Shown here: in pieces, positions 11,175 to 22,484 of the stretch
How the letters are laid out: every line of letters begins with the position of its first letter
Position numbering within the stretch: the first letter of the stretch is position 1
The notes under the pieces: model-generated
What the model was told of the DNA's origin: nothing
The model's database searches: none
What the model saw: the letters and a program-made list of their open reading frames with translations, nothing else
From: Rhipidocladum racemiflorum
Taxonomy: Eukaryota > Streptophyta > Magnoliopsida > Poales > Poaceae
Assembly: GCA_036346355.1 (NCBI GenBank)
Contig: CM070590.1
Coordinates: forward strand, 45,479,749-45,543,748
Length of the DNA stretch: 64,000 nucleotides
Direction: 5' to 3'
Made by a program: the position numbers and the translations under genes

Positions 11175-14100
11175 TCAGGGCTTACTACAGGAATAGGTTT
11201 GGAAATTCTTTCTTCAAATCCTCTTCGCGCTCCCAAGTCGCTTCGCTCTCTGCATGGGTGCTCCACTGAACTCTACAGAAACTGGTTGACTTGTTTCTAG
11301 TTTCTCGATCCATTGTGTCTAGAATCCTCACGGGATACTCCTTATAGGTCAAATCCTCTTGCAACTCAATTGATTCTAATCTGTCTGCTCTCGTGAACTC
11401 GAAGACACTTCTTCAATCGGGACACATGGAATACATCATGTACTCCTCGCTAACGATCGGCAACTCCAATCGATAAGCAACTCGCCTCATGGCTCAAAAT
11501 CTTAAATGGTCCAACATAACGGGTGCAAGTTTCCCTTTGGCATGGAACCTCTTAACTCCCCGAGAGGCGTAACTCGAGGTATACAAAGTCTTCGTTCAAA
11601 ACTCAAGTCTCGGCGACGATTGTCAAGATAACTCTTCTGTCGAGATTGGGCTATCTTCAACCTTTCCCTAATCATGGCGACCGTTCTTCACTTCTTGAAG
11701 AATATCAGGCCCAAAGACACGGCGCCGGTCTCATTCCAATTCAATGGCGTCAGACAGTGGTCGACCATACAAAGGCCTCAAAAGGTGACATCTCAGAACT
11801 AGCCTCGATAACTATTGTTGTAATCGAACTCGGCATACGGCAAACTCTTATCCCAAGAGGTAGCATAAGCCAATGCACAAGCTCTCAACATATCCTCCAG
11901 TCTGGTTGACTTTTCCTTCTGTCCATCCGTCTGTGGATGATAAGTCACATCAAGTTTAAACGGGTTCCCATGGCTTCATGCAACTCATTCCGTAACCTTG
12001 AGGTAAATTGGGTACCTCGTCTCGATACAATCCTCTTTGGCACTCCGTGCAAACAAACAATCTCGATCATGTACAACTCTGCTAATTTATCTCCGAGTAA
12101 GTGGTCTTCACGGGGATAAAATGGGCTACTTTAGTCAAGCGATCCACTATAACCCATATGGAGTCACAACCTCCTTGAGTCTTCGGCAAACCGGTAATGA
12201 AATCCATTCCGATTTCCTCCCACTTCCACTCGAGGTATCTTGGTAATGTAGCAATCCTCGCTGGTCTCTCGATGCATTGCCTTGACTCTCTCGGCATACG
12301 CCGCACAATGCAACATGCTCGGCAACTTCACGCTTTCATACTGCCACCGAATCTCTCCTTGAGATCCTCGATACATCTTGGCGCTTCCAGTGATGAATTG
12401 AGTACTTGGAGTCATGGGCTTCTTCCAGAATCGCTTGCTTTAACTCCTTTTGTTAGGCACACAAATGCGATCCTTCATCCATAACGTGTAATCGCTCATC
12501 CAATTTGAAGTCCTCTCGCCTTGCCTTCCTCCTTGATGGACTTAATCCTCGCGGATCTTGTCATCATCCTTCGTCCTTCTCGGATCTGATCCTCTAGGGT
12601 AGGCTTTACTTCCAATGCGGCCAAGAATCCGCTAGGTACAACCTCAATCTTCATCTTTTGAAAATCCTCACATAACTCATCCCGACTTGTGGCTAGCAAC
12701 GTACTCACGGTGATGGCTTTTCCGACTGAGCATCGGCTACTACGCTGGCCTTCCGGGATGGTAATGGATTCCAACATTATAGTCCTTGATCAACTCTAAC
12801 CATCTCCTTTGCCTCATATTCAGATCCGACTGGGTGAATATGTACTTAAGGCTCTTATGATCCGTATATACTTCACATCTGCTTCCAATCGAGATAGTGA
12901 CGCCATATCTTCAAGGCATGCACTACGGCGGCTAACTCTAGGTCATGTGTCGGATAATTTTCCTCATGCGGCCTCAATCGCCTTGATGCATAGCGGCGAC
13001 CTTTCCATTCTGCATCAAAGACACATCCGAGTCCTTGGCGCGATGCGTCACAATAAATGTCGAAGCTTTGAGCAACATCGGTAGAACTAACACCGGTGGC
13101 CGATGTCAATTGCTTCTTCGACTCTCGAAATCCTTTCTCACATTCCGGCCCATGCAAACTTCTTTTCCTTCTTCAGCAATTGCGTAAGAGGTTTCGCGAT
13201 TGTCGAAAAAGCCTTCGATGAAACGGCGGTAGTATCCTCGCCATTCCAAGGAAACTCGAATCTGGGTCACGCCTTGGTTGCTCCCAATGTAACACCGCTT
13301 CTACTTTGCTTGGATCTACTGGCGACTCCTTCGCGGTCATTACATGTCCAAGAAACTCCACCTTGTCCTTCCAAAAATCACACTTGCTGAACTTGGCGAA
13401 AAGTTGTCGTTCCTCGCCTTTTCCAAAACTCGCCTTAAGTGTTCGGCATGTTCATCCTCCTGTCTTGGAGTAGATTAGGATATCGTCTATGAACACGACG
13501 ACAAACTTGTCCAAATATTCCATGAACACCTTATTCATCATATTCATGAAATAAGTTGGCGATTCGTTACCCAAAGGACATAATCAGAACTCGTAATGTC
13601 CATATCTTGACGAGAATGCGTCTTGAATATCTTACGATCGGATCTTCAATCGATGGTATCCCGATCTCAGATCAATCTTGAGAAAACTCCGGCTCCTCTT
13701 AATCGATCAAACAAATCATCAATCCTGGTAGCGGATACTTATTCTTCACGGTGACTTCGTTGAGTGCACGGTAGTCAATGCACATCCTGAAACTCCGTCC
13801 TTCTTCTTGACAAACAAAACTGGTGCTCCTACGGCGATTTAACTCGGTCCGATAAATCCTTTCTCCATTAACTCTTCCATTTGTTTCTTCATCTCTACCA
13901 ACTCCTCGGTAGACATCCGATAGGTCTCTTTGCTATCGGTCTGCATCTTACAAGCTCTATTACAAACTCTATGTCCCTGTCTGGCGGCATACCAGGTAGA
14001 TCTTCGGAAAGACATCCGGGTACTCATTCACTCTTGAGACATCCTCTATGCTGATTGCCTTGGTAATCGTTAATCATCAATCGCCCATCTCTAATCAAGT

Positions 14101-15596
14101 AAAGGGGCTTGAAATTCCACTTTCTTCCCACACGGGCTTTCAATCGAGATAGTCCTTCGCCCACAATCCAATACTGACCTTGTGCTTGGATAACCAATCC
14201 ATTCCCAATATAACATCTAAGGTCCGGGTCTCCAAAATTATAAGGTTTGCTAGGAACTCTATTCCATCTATTAGTATTCTCACCGGAACATCCTACTTCC
14301 GCTCGGAGTTCGGAACCAGGGGTTTGAACTAAAAGCATGCACTTAAGTCTTGCAATTCTCAAGTCATTTCTAGTAGCAAAGCCTTGCGAAACAAACGAAT
14401 GCGAAGCTCAGAGTCAAACAAAGCTGTGCAGTGTACTGAGTTAACAAGTAACTTACCCAAGACGACGTCAGTAGCATTCGCAGCGGTGCATCTGCGGTGA
14501 CATGGTTGACTCGGCCTCTCACCACGTGCCGGGGTGTGGCTCCTGGTCTTTGGCGCCCTAGCTGGGGTGGTTCCTAGATTGAAGCGAATCGGAGTCGCTT
14601 CTGCTGTCTTCTTTGGGCAAGCTGTTGGCAAAGTGTCACGGCTCGTTGCAGTTGTAATGAGCGTCTCACTTGTTCCTTGTTGACTGCTCGAGTAGCGTTT
14701 CTAAGCGGGTGGGTCCGATAGTTACGATTGGCAGGTCTTGGTGCTTTGGGGAGGGTGTCCTTGTTGCATTCTCGTGGTTGGAATCAAGAATTGATTTGGT
14801 GCAACTCTCGAAAGCGCTGCGTTCCTCGACGTGATCCTTGCCGTTGCATCCTGCGCTTCTGTTCTCATCCGGTTCCTTGCGCTTGTCCTCAAGAATAAGC
14901 GCCTTATTCACCAATTCTTGGAAATCTGGAAAGGTGTGGGTGATCAACCCTACTTGCAATCTGAGTTAAGTCCCTTCAGAAACGACTGCCTGGATTTATC
15001 TGTCGCTACATCCTCAGTGCGTAGCGTGCTAGCTGTGAACTTGTTCAGGTAGTCGCCATCGGGTCGATTACCTTGCTTCAGAGCTCTGAACTACTCCTTC
15101 TTAAGGTCCAAGATTCCATCAGGCACGTGCTACTGGCGGAATCCAGATGTGAACTCCTCCCAAGTGATATCTTGAGGGTTCTCTGCGTGCACGAAGTTCT
15201 CCCACCATTCGGCCATGTTCCTTCCAACTGATGAGAAGCGTAAAGTACCTTCTCATTCCCTATGCATTGAGCTATGTGTAGCTTCCTCTCGATTGATCTT
15301 AACCAATCATCGGCCTCCAATGGATTGGCATTCCCAGAGAAAGTGGGTGGGTGAGTCCTCATGAACTCTGACAGCCTTGTATTCTGGCGTGGTCCCTGAT
15401 TAACTTGATTAGCAGTGGCCTGAGCAAAGGACGTGCTGCATTTGTTGCATCATAGCATGCATCAACCGAGTCCGGGCAGCAAGAAAGGCTCCAAAATTCT
15501 GCATATCAATCAAGCGGTCGGTGCTCTATCATTGGGGTTTTCTGCTGGGCGAGAACCACTCCCAGTGCTTCCAAAGTTCCCACGGGTGTTCACCAT
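11175..15596 (-). pseudogene. gag-pol: gag-pol of E2, with chromodomain, many frameshifts
   Basis: The start ATG is at 15596 (MVNTRGN homologue) and the terminal stop at 11175-11177. Approximate domains in sense order: Gag 15596-14630, with a degenerate CCHC knuckle near 14640-14670; protease near 14430-14390; RT 13960-13440, with the FIDDIL catalytic box at about 13481-13498; RNase H 13160-12800 (FDIYCDASRQGLGCV); integrase about 12480-11780 (VIVDRLTKVAHFIP near 12110); chromodomain 11400-11175. The frame changes many times, so no long protein is encoded as the sequence stands. Many breaks fall at CAG/CTG sites, so some may be sequencing errors. The LTRs are intact enough that the copy was probably mobilised fairly recently. 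Confidence 0.88.
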
Positions 15597-15873
15597 CTGT
15601 CGATTTGCTCTAGGTTTAGAGATGAGAGGGAAACAAGAATAGACAAGTAATATGGAACTTATGCGGGGCGAAAGGGGTAACTTTAAGGTCCATCTTTATT
15701 ATTAATAACTTGGTATGGCTGCTTACAATGCCTAAGGGCCTTGCAACACATACTGCACACTCAAAGAAACAAAGCAAACCCAAATCGAACTAACTCTGGA
15801 GTCTATCGCCTAAAGGGTGACTCTTTATTCTATGACTCGACTCGGCGAAGGAGTCTCACTATAGAACCTATGC

Positions 15874-16592
15874 TCACTCATCGAGAAAACCTCCACGGCA
15901 CGGAGTGCGGGTCTTTGCGGCATAGGCGCGAAACGATTGCCATGTCCAAAGAATCGTGTCATCCGTGGTAGTCGAAGAAGCGATGTCCTCATCGAGATCC
16001 GACTCCTCCGGATCTCGGCTCGTGTAGCTCAATCTTGGCTCTGGGTCTGGTCCGTACAAAGTCATCTCCAACTCGTCAATCCTTCGTAGAAGGTGTGCCA
16101 CATACTCTTGAGCTTCCCGCCATCTCGTTCTTCTCTCGTCGTGATCTCCTTGCGGGCCTTCTGTAGCTCCTTGCTTGTATTATCTAGTACATCCTCCTGG
16201 CGGCGACGACAAATCGCGCTAACCGTAACCGTGGCATCCTCATCCTGAATCTCCTTCGGTCGAGAAGGTTATCGCTTGCGCGATGGTAACGGAACACCGC
16301 ATTTCCAACTCTCGGGCGTAGATACGGGTAATGTGCCGCATTGCTCGTCGTGATACTTCTTGGATACCCATCTCGCATTGTGGATCTCTGGCAATGTCAG
16401 TTGTATCGGCGATTGCCTGGGCCCTTTTCCTAGCAGTACCTCAATCTTCACATCACAAGCTTTGATCAATCCCGCTTGTCGATCACTTCTACTTGGTATT
16501 GGGGCTTCTCAAAATCTCCGAGAGTGTAGCATATGCCAAAGTTCCGCGGCGTGACCACTTCCCAGATCAACGTAGTTGAACTCTTCCTCCAT
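15874..16592 (-). pseudogene. leader ORF upstream of gag (E2 copy)
   Basis: The start ATG is at 16592, 200 bp inside the 5' LTR border and about 280 bp before gag. Recognisable blocks match E1 and E3: QAGLIKACDV-like sequence near 16470, the ITTSNAAHYPYL block near 16340, and a charged helical stretch that should form a coiled coil (AHLLRRIDELEMTLYG, about 16101-16050). The C-terminus is GGFLDE at 15874. Frames change at least three times. The function is unknown. Extra ORFs before gag are documented in some plant gypsy lineages such as Ogre/Tat, but I do not know this one in Tekay. Confidence 0.65.
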
Positions 16593-16793
16593 CTGTCACA
16601 AGAGTGCTTTACGTAAGAACTCGGAATTTTTGAATTGTGACAAGGTAAGGAAAAATTTTAGCAAGAGACAAGAAAAGAGAGAAGGGGATAAGTCGAGATG
16701 TCATTTCTTATCTTGACAAACTTTTAGCTTTAGAAAATAGATTTTATCCTCACTACGACAATTCTAGCTAGGGTTGAGCCTACAGTCAAGTAT

Positions 16794-16806
16794 GGCTCTG
16801 ATACCA
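16794..16806 (-). other. primer-binding site of E2
   Basis: The minus strand reads TGGTATCAGAGCC, complementary to the 3' end of initiator tRNA-Met, four bases from the LTR end. Confidence 0.88.
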
Positions 16807-16810
16807 CCTC

Positions 16811-19800
16811 TGTCGGGACCCCGAATTTGCAAATCCGGACCCTCTGTGTATTCAGCACTAGTCCAGGAACGCGCTAGTGCACACAGTCTTAACATCGGTA
16901 TATATCACAATCATACCAAACGATACTATCAAAGTACTTTATTTAAATAATCAAAGGGTTACTCGACCTTATGGCCGAGTTACAAATATATGCCTTGTAA
17001 GGCGAAACTTATTAAAAGAGAAATAACAAAGGAAAATCAAATAAACTCGTGGGCGCCATCCAAGATACCACAGGCAATCGATCGGGCTCGCATCCCTAAG
17101 TAGACGGGTCCTCTTGGAACTCCTCCTCCGAACCGGGCGTAGTCTCCTCTTCAACGGTATTGTGTTGAGGCAAGGGTGAGTACTTGGTACTCGACAAGTC
17201 ATGCACAGAATGCAAGCTAATATACTATATGCATGGCTTGGTACAAAGGAATAGCTCAGGGTATATTTGCGATGCTTGACTTTTGACAAGTAATAAAAGT
17301 AGATTCAAAGCGGTAGAAATAAGTAAAGCATAAATAACTTTTCAAGAAGTTTAACAAACATTTTCCCCATCCTAAACCATATTTCCATCATCTTCTTTGT
17401 TAAACCAACCCAACTTTTCAAATCCAAGTTATTTTCGAAAGTCTAACCCTTGATTGTAATTCAGAGCATTGTCCAAGATCAGTGGACTCGGCTATTCAAA
17501 TAGATTCTACACTCTGCAGAGGTTATGCACTTTACCCACAAGATACAGTCAAACACCACAAAGGCGAAGTTCCTCAGAATAAAGCCTTTCGGAAGCCTCA
17601 AACAACACAGGTGGTCCTCTCCGGTTCGTGCTCTACACCATCCCTTCCCTTAGCCAAGGCGAAGTATGGGACCAACACACCGTTAGATGGGTACTGGCCA
17701 CGCCCACGATACGCCCCCCGCACAATCACACAAACGGTGTAATCGACACCTGAGGCTCCACAAGTGAGTCCTTAGCGACTTAGTCAACTAGGGCCGTCCC
17801 ATTCCACCATGTGGTTGCAAGTATGACCAGTTCAAAGGCTTGCAAGGTTAAGTCCTTAGAGTGACCAGGCAAGACTACCCGAAAAACCAAATCAACACTC
17901 CCAATGCCACAATGGCCCACCTGATTACTCTTGCCACATGCCCTGGCCGAAATCGTTTATCAAACCCCGCTTGATTACCATGCACCACGTGCGTCAACAT
18001 CACATGATACTTTTCCAAAACAGGTTCAATATATCATTAAGTCCATATTAGCATTTGATTGTCCAAAATCATGTCATGAGCACGAAAGGTGTCTAAGCAG
18101 ATACTACAACGGTCTAAACCCATGTTGGCAATTTAATAATGTCCAACTAGTAAACCACAACTAGGGTGACAAGGGATCATGGCACATACTTAGATAATCA
18201 AGGTGTCGTGACAAAGAATTTGGTATTTATCTAACCCCCATGTTTAAACAAAGTATCTTTCTAATTGATCTAGCATGCAATAGTTTAAATCAAAATAGTT
18301 TTCAAAATGGGATCAATATGGTCAAAGCACAACTTGCCTTCAAAAAGTACTTGCTCTTGGTCTTGAATTGGATCCTGAGTCAACACTTCTCCTTCGAATC
18401 CTTCCAAGACTTCAACGTCTACTCGTAAAAGCGTGCAAATAGCAAATACACAAATAAACACTAGGCAAAACATCCCAAAACTCCAAATAAAATCCATAAA
18501 CAGAGAGAACATAATTTTCTGGATTTTTAGAAACTGGAATAAATCAAATTTGGAGTTAAAACGCAAAAGTTATGATTATTTAAAGTTTAAATAATCAATT
18601 AAATAATATTACAGAGAAAAACTTTAGTCCAAAAATTAAATAAAATTCATATTTAGGTAGATCTCAATTTTATACAAATTTAGAAATTTGAATCACTCAA
18701 ATCGGAGTTGAAACGCAAAAGTTATAAGCGTTTGAAGTTTGAATCTAAATCAATTATTAAACCGATTTATTAAATCATTTTCTTTTTTCGGAAATTAATT
18801 ATTGCGTCAGCATGGACACGTGGCAGCCTCTGATTGGCCGGCTGACGTCAGCTGGTCCATGGACTTGGTCCATGCTCGGCTCGGGTCCACCGTGGACTCG
18901 GTCCACGACTCCACGTGAGACTGACATGTGGGCCCTCTCGGGTGACGTCATCGCTGACGTCAGCGGAGCTCAGCCCACGGTGCTGACAGGTGGGGTCCAC
19001 TGTGACGTCATGGGTGACGTCAGCGCTTGGCTGGATTAGCCACTGACATGCGGGCCCTCTGACACGCGGGCCCCGCGTGTCAGCGTCACACGTACGCGTG
19101 CGTGGACGGCGCTGACCGCGTCGGTCCAACTTCCCGACACGTGGCGCAATCACGACCGTTGATTTGAAATTCAACGGCGCGGATTAGATCCAGGGTTAAC
19201 ACGTTAAACCACTCGATGATCGTGGGCCGTTCGATCTAGATCGGACGGTCCAGATCTAATCCTATAATAGCACTGCTACGGCACGTGGCGATTGTGAACC
19301 GTTGGATCTTGATCCAACGGTCCAGATCTAATCGGGTTTGGAACACGTGAACTCACCTCAACCGTCCGATCTGGATCTGACGGTCCTCTGAGCTCGCGGA
19401 GTCCGGCGATGGCGCGGCGAGGCTTGGGCACCGGAGACGAGAACGACGACGAGCCCGACGGCGTTCCGGGGTTGCTCCGGCGAGATGAAGGGTCCCTTCG
19501 GGTGCGTCTCGTCGCGGGGATCCCAGATCTGAGCTCCTTCTCGGCGGAAGACGACGGACGACGACGGAAAACGGCGCAAACCTTGGCGGAGGGAAGAGAC
19601 AACTCCGGCGAGCGATTGCGGCTCAACGGCGGCGGCTCAGGCGAGATGGCTCGGGGGAACGGGTTCGCAATGATGAGGTCATCCTCGGGACGTCTCACGC
19701 TTTAAATAGCCTCGGCGTTCGTGCCCTAGACGGAAACCTAATCCTACACGGCGCGGGCGGCGGAGTCGGCTCGGTCTCGGCGAAGACGACGACTCACCGG

Positions 19801-20320
19801 CCCACGTGGCACGATCAACGGCCACGATCGCCGCAGGCGCGATCGGATCCGGCCGGATACGGCTCGAACCGTGACGGCGGATCTCACCGTTGGATCTTGA
19901 TCCAACGGTTGGGATTGATTAGGAGTTAGGAGTGGGTTCGGTCGAGTCACGTGGCTCGGTCGGACTCGAACTCGAGTCCGACTCGGGCTCGATCGGATGA
20001 ACAAGATACTTGACCCGAGTTTGATTTTCCATGATTTAATATTTAAAATAATTCCTAGTAATTCATTTAATTCATTAAAAATAGCAAATGACTCGAAAAA
20101 ATTCAGAAAAATTGGGAAAATACTTTGGATCATTTTGGACTCAAATAAAATATTTCCAACAAAAATTTATTTGCAAAATTAAATTCTTCAATTATTTCAA
20201 AATGGAATAAATTCAAATAAATTCCAAATAAATCCAAATAAATTCCAGAAAATTCCAAAAATTCACCAAAGTGCCAAATCACACATGAATTTAGGAAAAG
20301 TAAAATTTTGGGGTGTTACT
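16811..20320 (-). repeat. 5' LTR of E2
   Basis: 3510 bp, starting TGTCGGGACC in window orientation and ending GGGGTGTTACT, where the last base differs from the usual A. Exon-like blocks of the small LTR ORF lie at about 18338-18421 and 17101-17154, separated by the intron-like 1.18 kb. A cluster of four TGACGTCA-type motifs lies at 18938-19024. Palindromic CCGTTGGATC...GATCCAACGG elements are at 19290-19320 and 19888-19910. There is no other gene. Confidence 0.92.
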
Positions 20321-20325
20321 GTGCG
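20321..20325. repeat. target-site duplication of E2, right copy
   Basis: GTGCG follows the E2 terminus and matches 7645-7649. Confidence 0.9.
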
Positions 20326-20941
20326 CAAGGGAACGGGCTTCACGATGGTGGCGGTGGCGCATTAAATAGGGGCCTTGGCTTCCGTGTATCGCGCGAAGAC
20401 CGAGGTCGACACGGCTGCGGCGGCGGAGTCCGAATCCCATTCGGATTGGGTGATGTGGATCAACGTGAGCCATTGGATCTCAATCCAACGGTCACGGGCT
20501 AGGGTTCGGTGGCTATTGCGGTTGATCTCAGCCGTTGGATCTTGATCCAACGGTTGAGTTTCGGCGCGGTGACCGGGTTCGACCGAGTCGCATGGCTCGG
20601 GTCGGACTCGGACTCGAGTCTGACTCGGGCTCGGTCGGATGAACAGTAACCGACCCGGTTTGGATTTCTCAGCGATTTAATATTTAAAATAATTTCCAGT
20701 AATTCATTTAATTCAAGAAAAATAGTAAAATACTCAGAAAAATTCTAGAAAATATTTTGGATCATTTTGGACTCAAATAAAATATTTCCAATAAAACTTT
20801 ATTTGAAAATTTAATTTCTTTAATTATTTCAATATGGAATAAGTTCAAATTAAATCCAAATAAATCCCAGAAAATTCCAAAAATTCACAAATGTGCAAAA
20901 TAATATTTAATTTCATGAAAAGCAAAAATTGGGGTGTTACA
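20326..20941 (-). repeat. 5' LTR of E3, distal part
   Basis: It continues the E3 LTR interrupted at 7649 and ends AAAAATTGGGGTGTTACA, the outer LTR terminus. With the proximal part the LTR is about 2229 bp. It contains CATTAAATAGGGG (TATA-like on the minus strand), CCGTTGGATC palindromes and the AT-rich terminal block (20660-20940). Confidence 0.85.
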
Positions 20942-21720
20942 CCACATCACCCAATCCGAGTGCTCGCCGGATTTCGCAATCGCGCGTGGTTGGACCTCGG
21001 TTTTCGCGGATTTCACGAACGCCGAGGGAACTATTTAATGCTGCGTCACCTCCCCCGTGTTGTCCTCTTCCGTGCGCACGTTTTTCCCTAGGCCGCCGAG
21101 CTCAAGCCACCGCCGTTGCTGAGGAATTGCTTGCCGAAGTTGGAGGGGAAGTCCGCCGCTGTTTTCCGCTGTTTCCCGCCGCGTCCGCCGTTCCCCGCCG
21201 CCACCGAGCCCACATCCAGACTCCCCGCGTCGAGCCGCACCCGAGGGGACCATTCACTACGCCAGAACTGGGCCAAAACGCCGCAAGCGTGGTCGTCGTC
21301 TTCGTCTTCGGTAACTTAGCTCCGTCGTGGACATTGCCAGAACCGCGAGCTCCGTCAGCCGTTAGATCTCCATCGCACGGCCTAGGTTCGTCCACGTCAC
21401 CCCCATTCGATTTCCACGTTACGGTTTTAGATCTATTTTCAACCGTTGGATATAGATCCAATATCTTAGATTAAGCCACGTAACCCGTAACCGCATCGTG
21501 CTAAGGATTAAATCTCAGCCGTTAGATCTAGATCGTACGGTTCGGTTAATCCGCGTTGTAGCGTCAGATGCGATAACCATCGTTCGATCGAGATCGAATG
21601 GTGTACATTGTGCCACGCATCGAGCGCCGGATCATGCCACGTCGCCCCCACAACGCGGTTAAACCCGATCGGATCTCGACTGTCCGATTCGAATTGAACG
21701 GTGCAGATCAACCGCGTAGA
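20942..21720 (+). repeat. diverged plus-strand LTR fragment
   Basis: The block CTATTTAATGCTGCGTCACC, followed by a CCG-rich leader with CGTGCGCACG, resembles the promoter/leader part of the E0 and E1 LTRs in plus orientation. It is also followed by variants of the GATC-centred palindromes (21435-21455, 21520-21540, 21580-21600, 21680-21700). It is truncated on the left by E3 and on the right by CACTA-A. The open frames across it are low-complexity and I do not regard them as genes. Confidence 0.6.
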
Positions 21721-21950
21721 CACTACAAGAAACAGTGAAAAATTCGTGGGTTTTTTTAAATTCGTGGGTTTTTTCCCATGAATTTATATATTTAAATTCG
21801 TCGGTTTATAAAAAAACACACGTATTTACTTAAATTCGTGGGCCAATAAAATACCCACGAAATTATAAATTTAAATTCGTCAGTTTTGTTTGCTAGCGCA
21901 CGAATTTAATTAAATTCGTGGGCTAGCCCACGAATTTATCTTAGGGTTAT
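21721..21950 (+). repeat. terminal and subterminal repeats of CACTA-A
   Basis: The CACTA terminal inverted repeat is followed by direct and inverted copies of AAATTCGTGGG / CCCACGAATTT. In En/Spm elements subterminal motifs of this kind bind the TNPA-type protein. The same motif fills both ends of CACTA-B. Confidence 0.85.
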
Positions 21951-22316
21951 ACGGGCGTGGGTCACGAGCGTCTCTCTCGCTCTGCTCTCTCTCTCTCTTC
22001 GCTCGATCCCAGCCCAGTGCTTACCCGATCGAGGACCCTGAGGACGCCGCTCGCCCGCGACACCCCCCCGCCCCCACGCCACCACCCCCATCCCCGACGC
22101 CCCCGCCACCGCCTCCATCCCCGACACCCCCTCGCCCCCACGCCACCACCCCCATCCCCGACGCCCCCGCCGCCGCCTCCATCCCCGGACCCCCTACGCA
22201 CCCGTGCCGCCCCCTCCCTCCACCATCGCCGCCGCCGCCTCCATCCCCGGACCCCCTGAGCACCCGTGCCGCCCCCTCCCTCCACCATCCCATCCGCCGC
22301 GTGCTGGGAGTCCCGC

Positions 22317-22480
22317 ATGCTGCGCCGGGACGAGGAGGAGGAGGACTGGGAGGAGTTCATCGCCGGGGGCGAGGAGGCGGCCCCTGGGGCTGGCAAGGTG
22401 GAGGAGTACGAGTACAGCGTGGGGTTCTCGTCGCCACCCACCGGAGACGAGGTCCGCGCTGCCTTCTCCAGCATCCAGGA
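22317..22480 (+). other. possible first exon, captured gene or element gene
   Basis: From ATG 22317 an open frame of about 55 codons reads MLRRDEEEEDWEEFIAGG and later EYEYSVGFSSPPTGDEVRAA, rich in acidic residues and unlike the surrounding proline-rich frames. It ends at a good splice donor, CAGGA|GTAAGA, at 22481. Composition, codon sense and the donor suggest an exon 1. I do not recognise the protein. CACTA elements often carry fragments of host genes, and their second (TNPA-like) gene is also multi-exon, so both origins are possible. Confidence 0.4.
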
Positions 22481-22484
22481 GTAA

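Larger units (their letters stand above)
7650..20320 (-). mobile_element. complete Tekay-like Ty3/gypsy element E2
   Basis: It is a 12.7 kb element on the minus strand with both LTRs (7650-11141 and 16811-20320), a primer-binding site, a polypurine tract and ordered leader ORF-gag-PR-RT-RH-INT-chromodomain. The 5 bp target duplication GTGCG is present at 7645-7649 and 20321-20325. Removing E2 rejoins the two halves of the E3 5' LTR, which independently confirms the borders. Integrase before a C-terminal chromodomain places it among chromoviruses. The long LTRs and protein motifs fit the Tekay/Del clade (family knowledge; no tree was computed). Confidence 0.93.

Noticed and set aside
20929..21474. 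181-codon frame
   Set aside because: It crosses the border between the E3 LTR end and the older LTR fragment, so it is a chance frame in GC-rich DNA.
21957..22474. Proline-rich plus-strand and Gly/Arg-rich minus-strand frames
   Set aside because: They are open in several frames because of extreme GC and CCN bias; only the 22317-22480 frame has normal composition.
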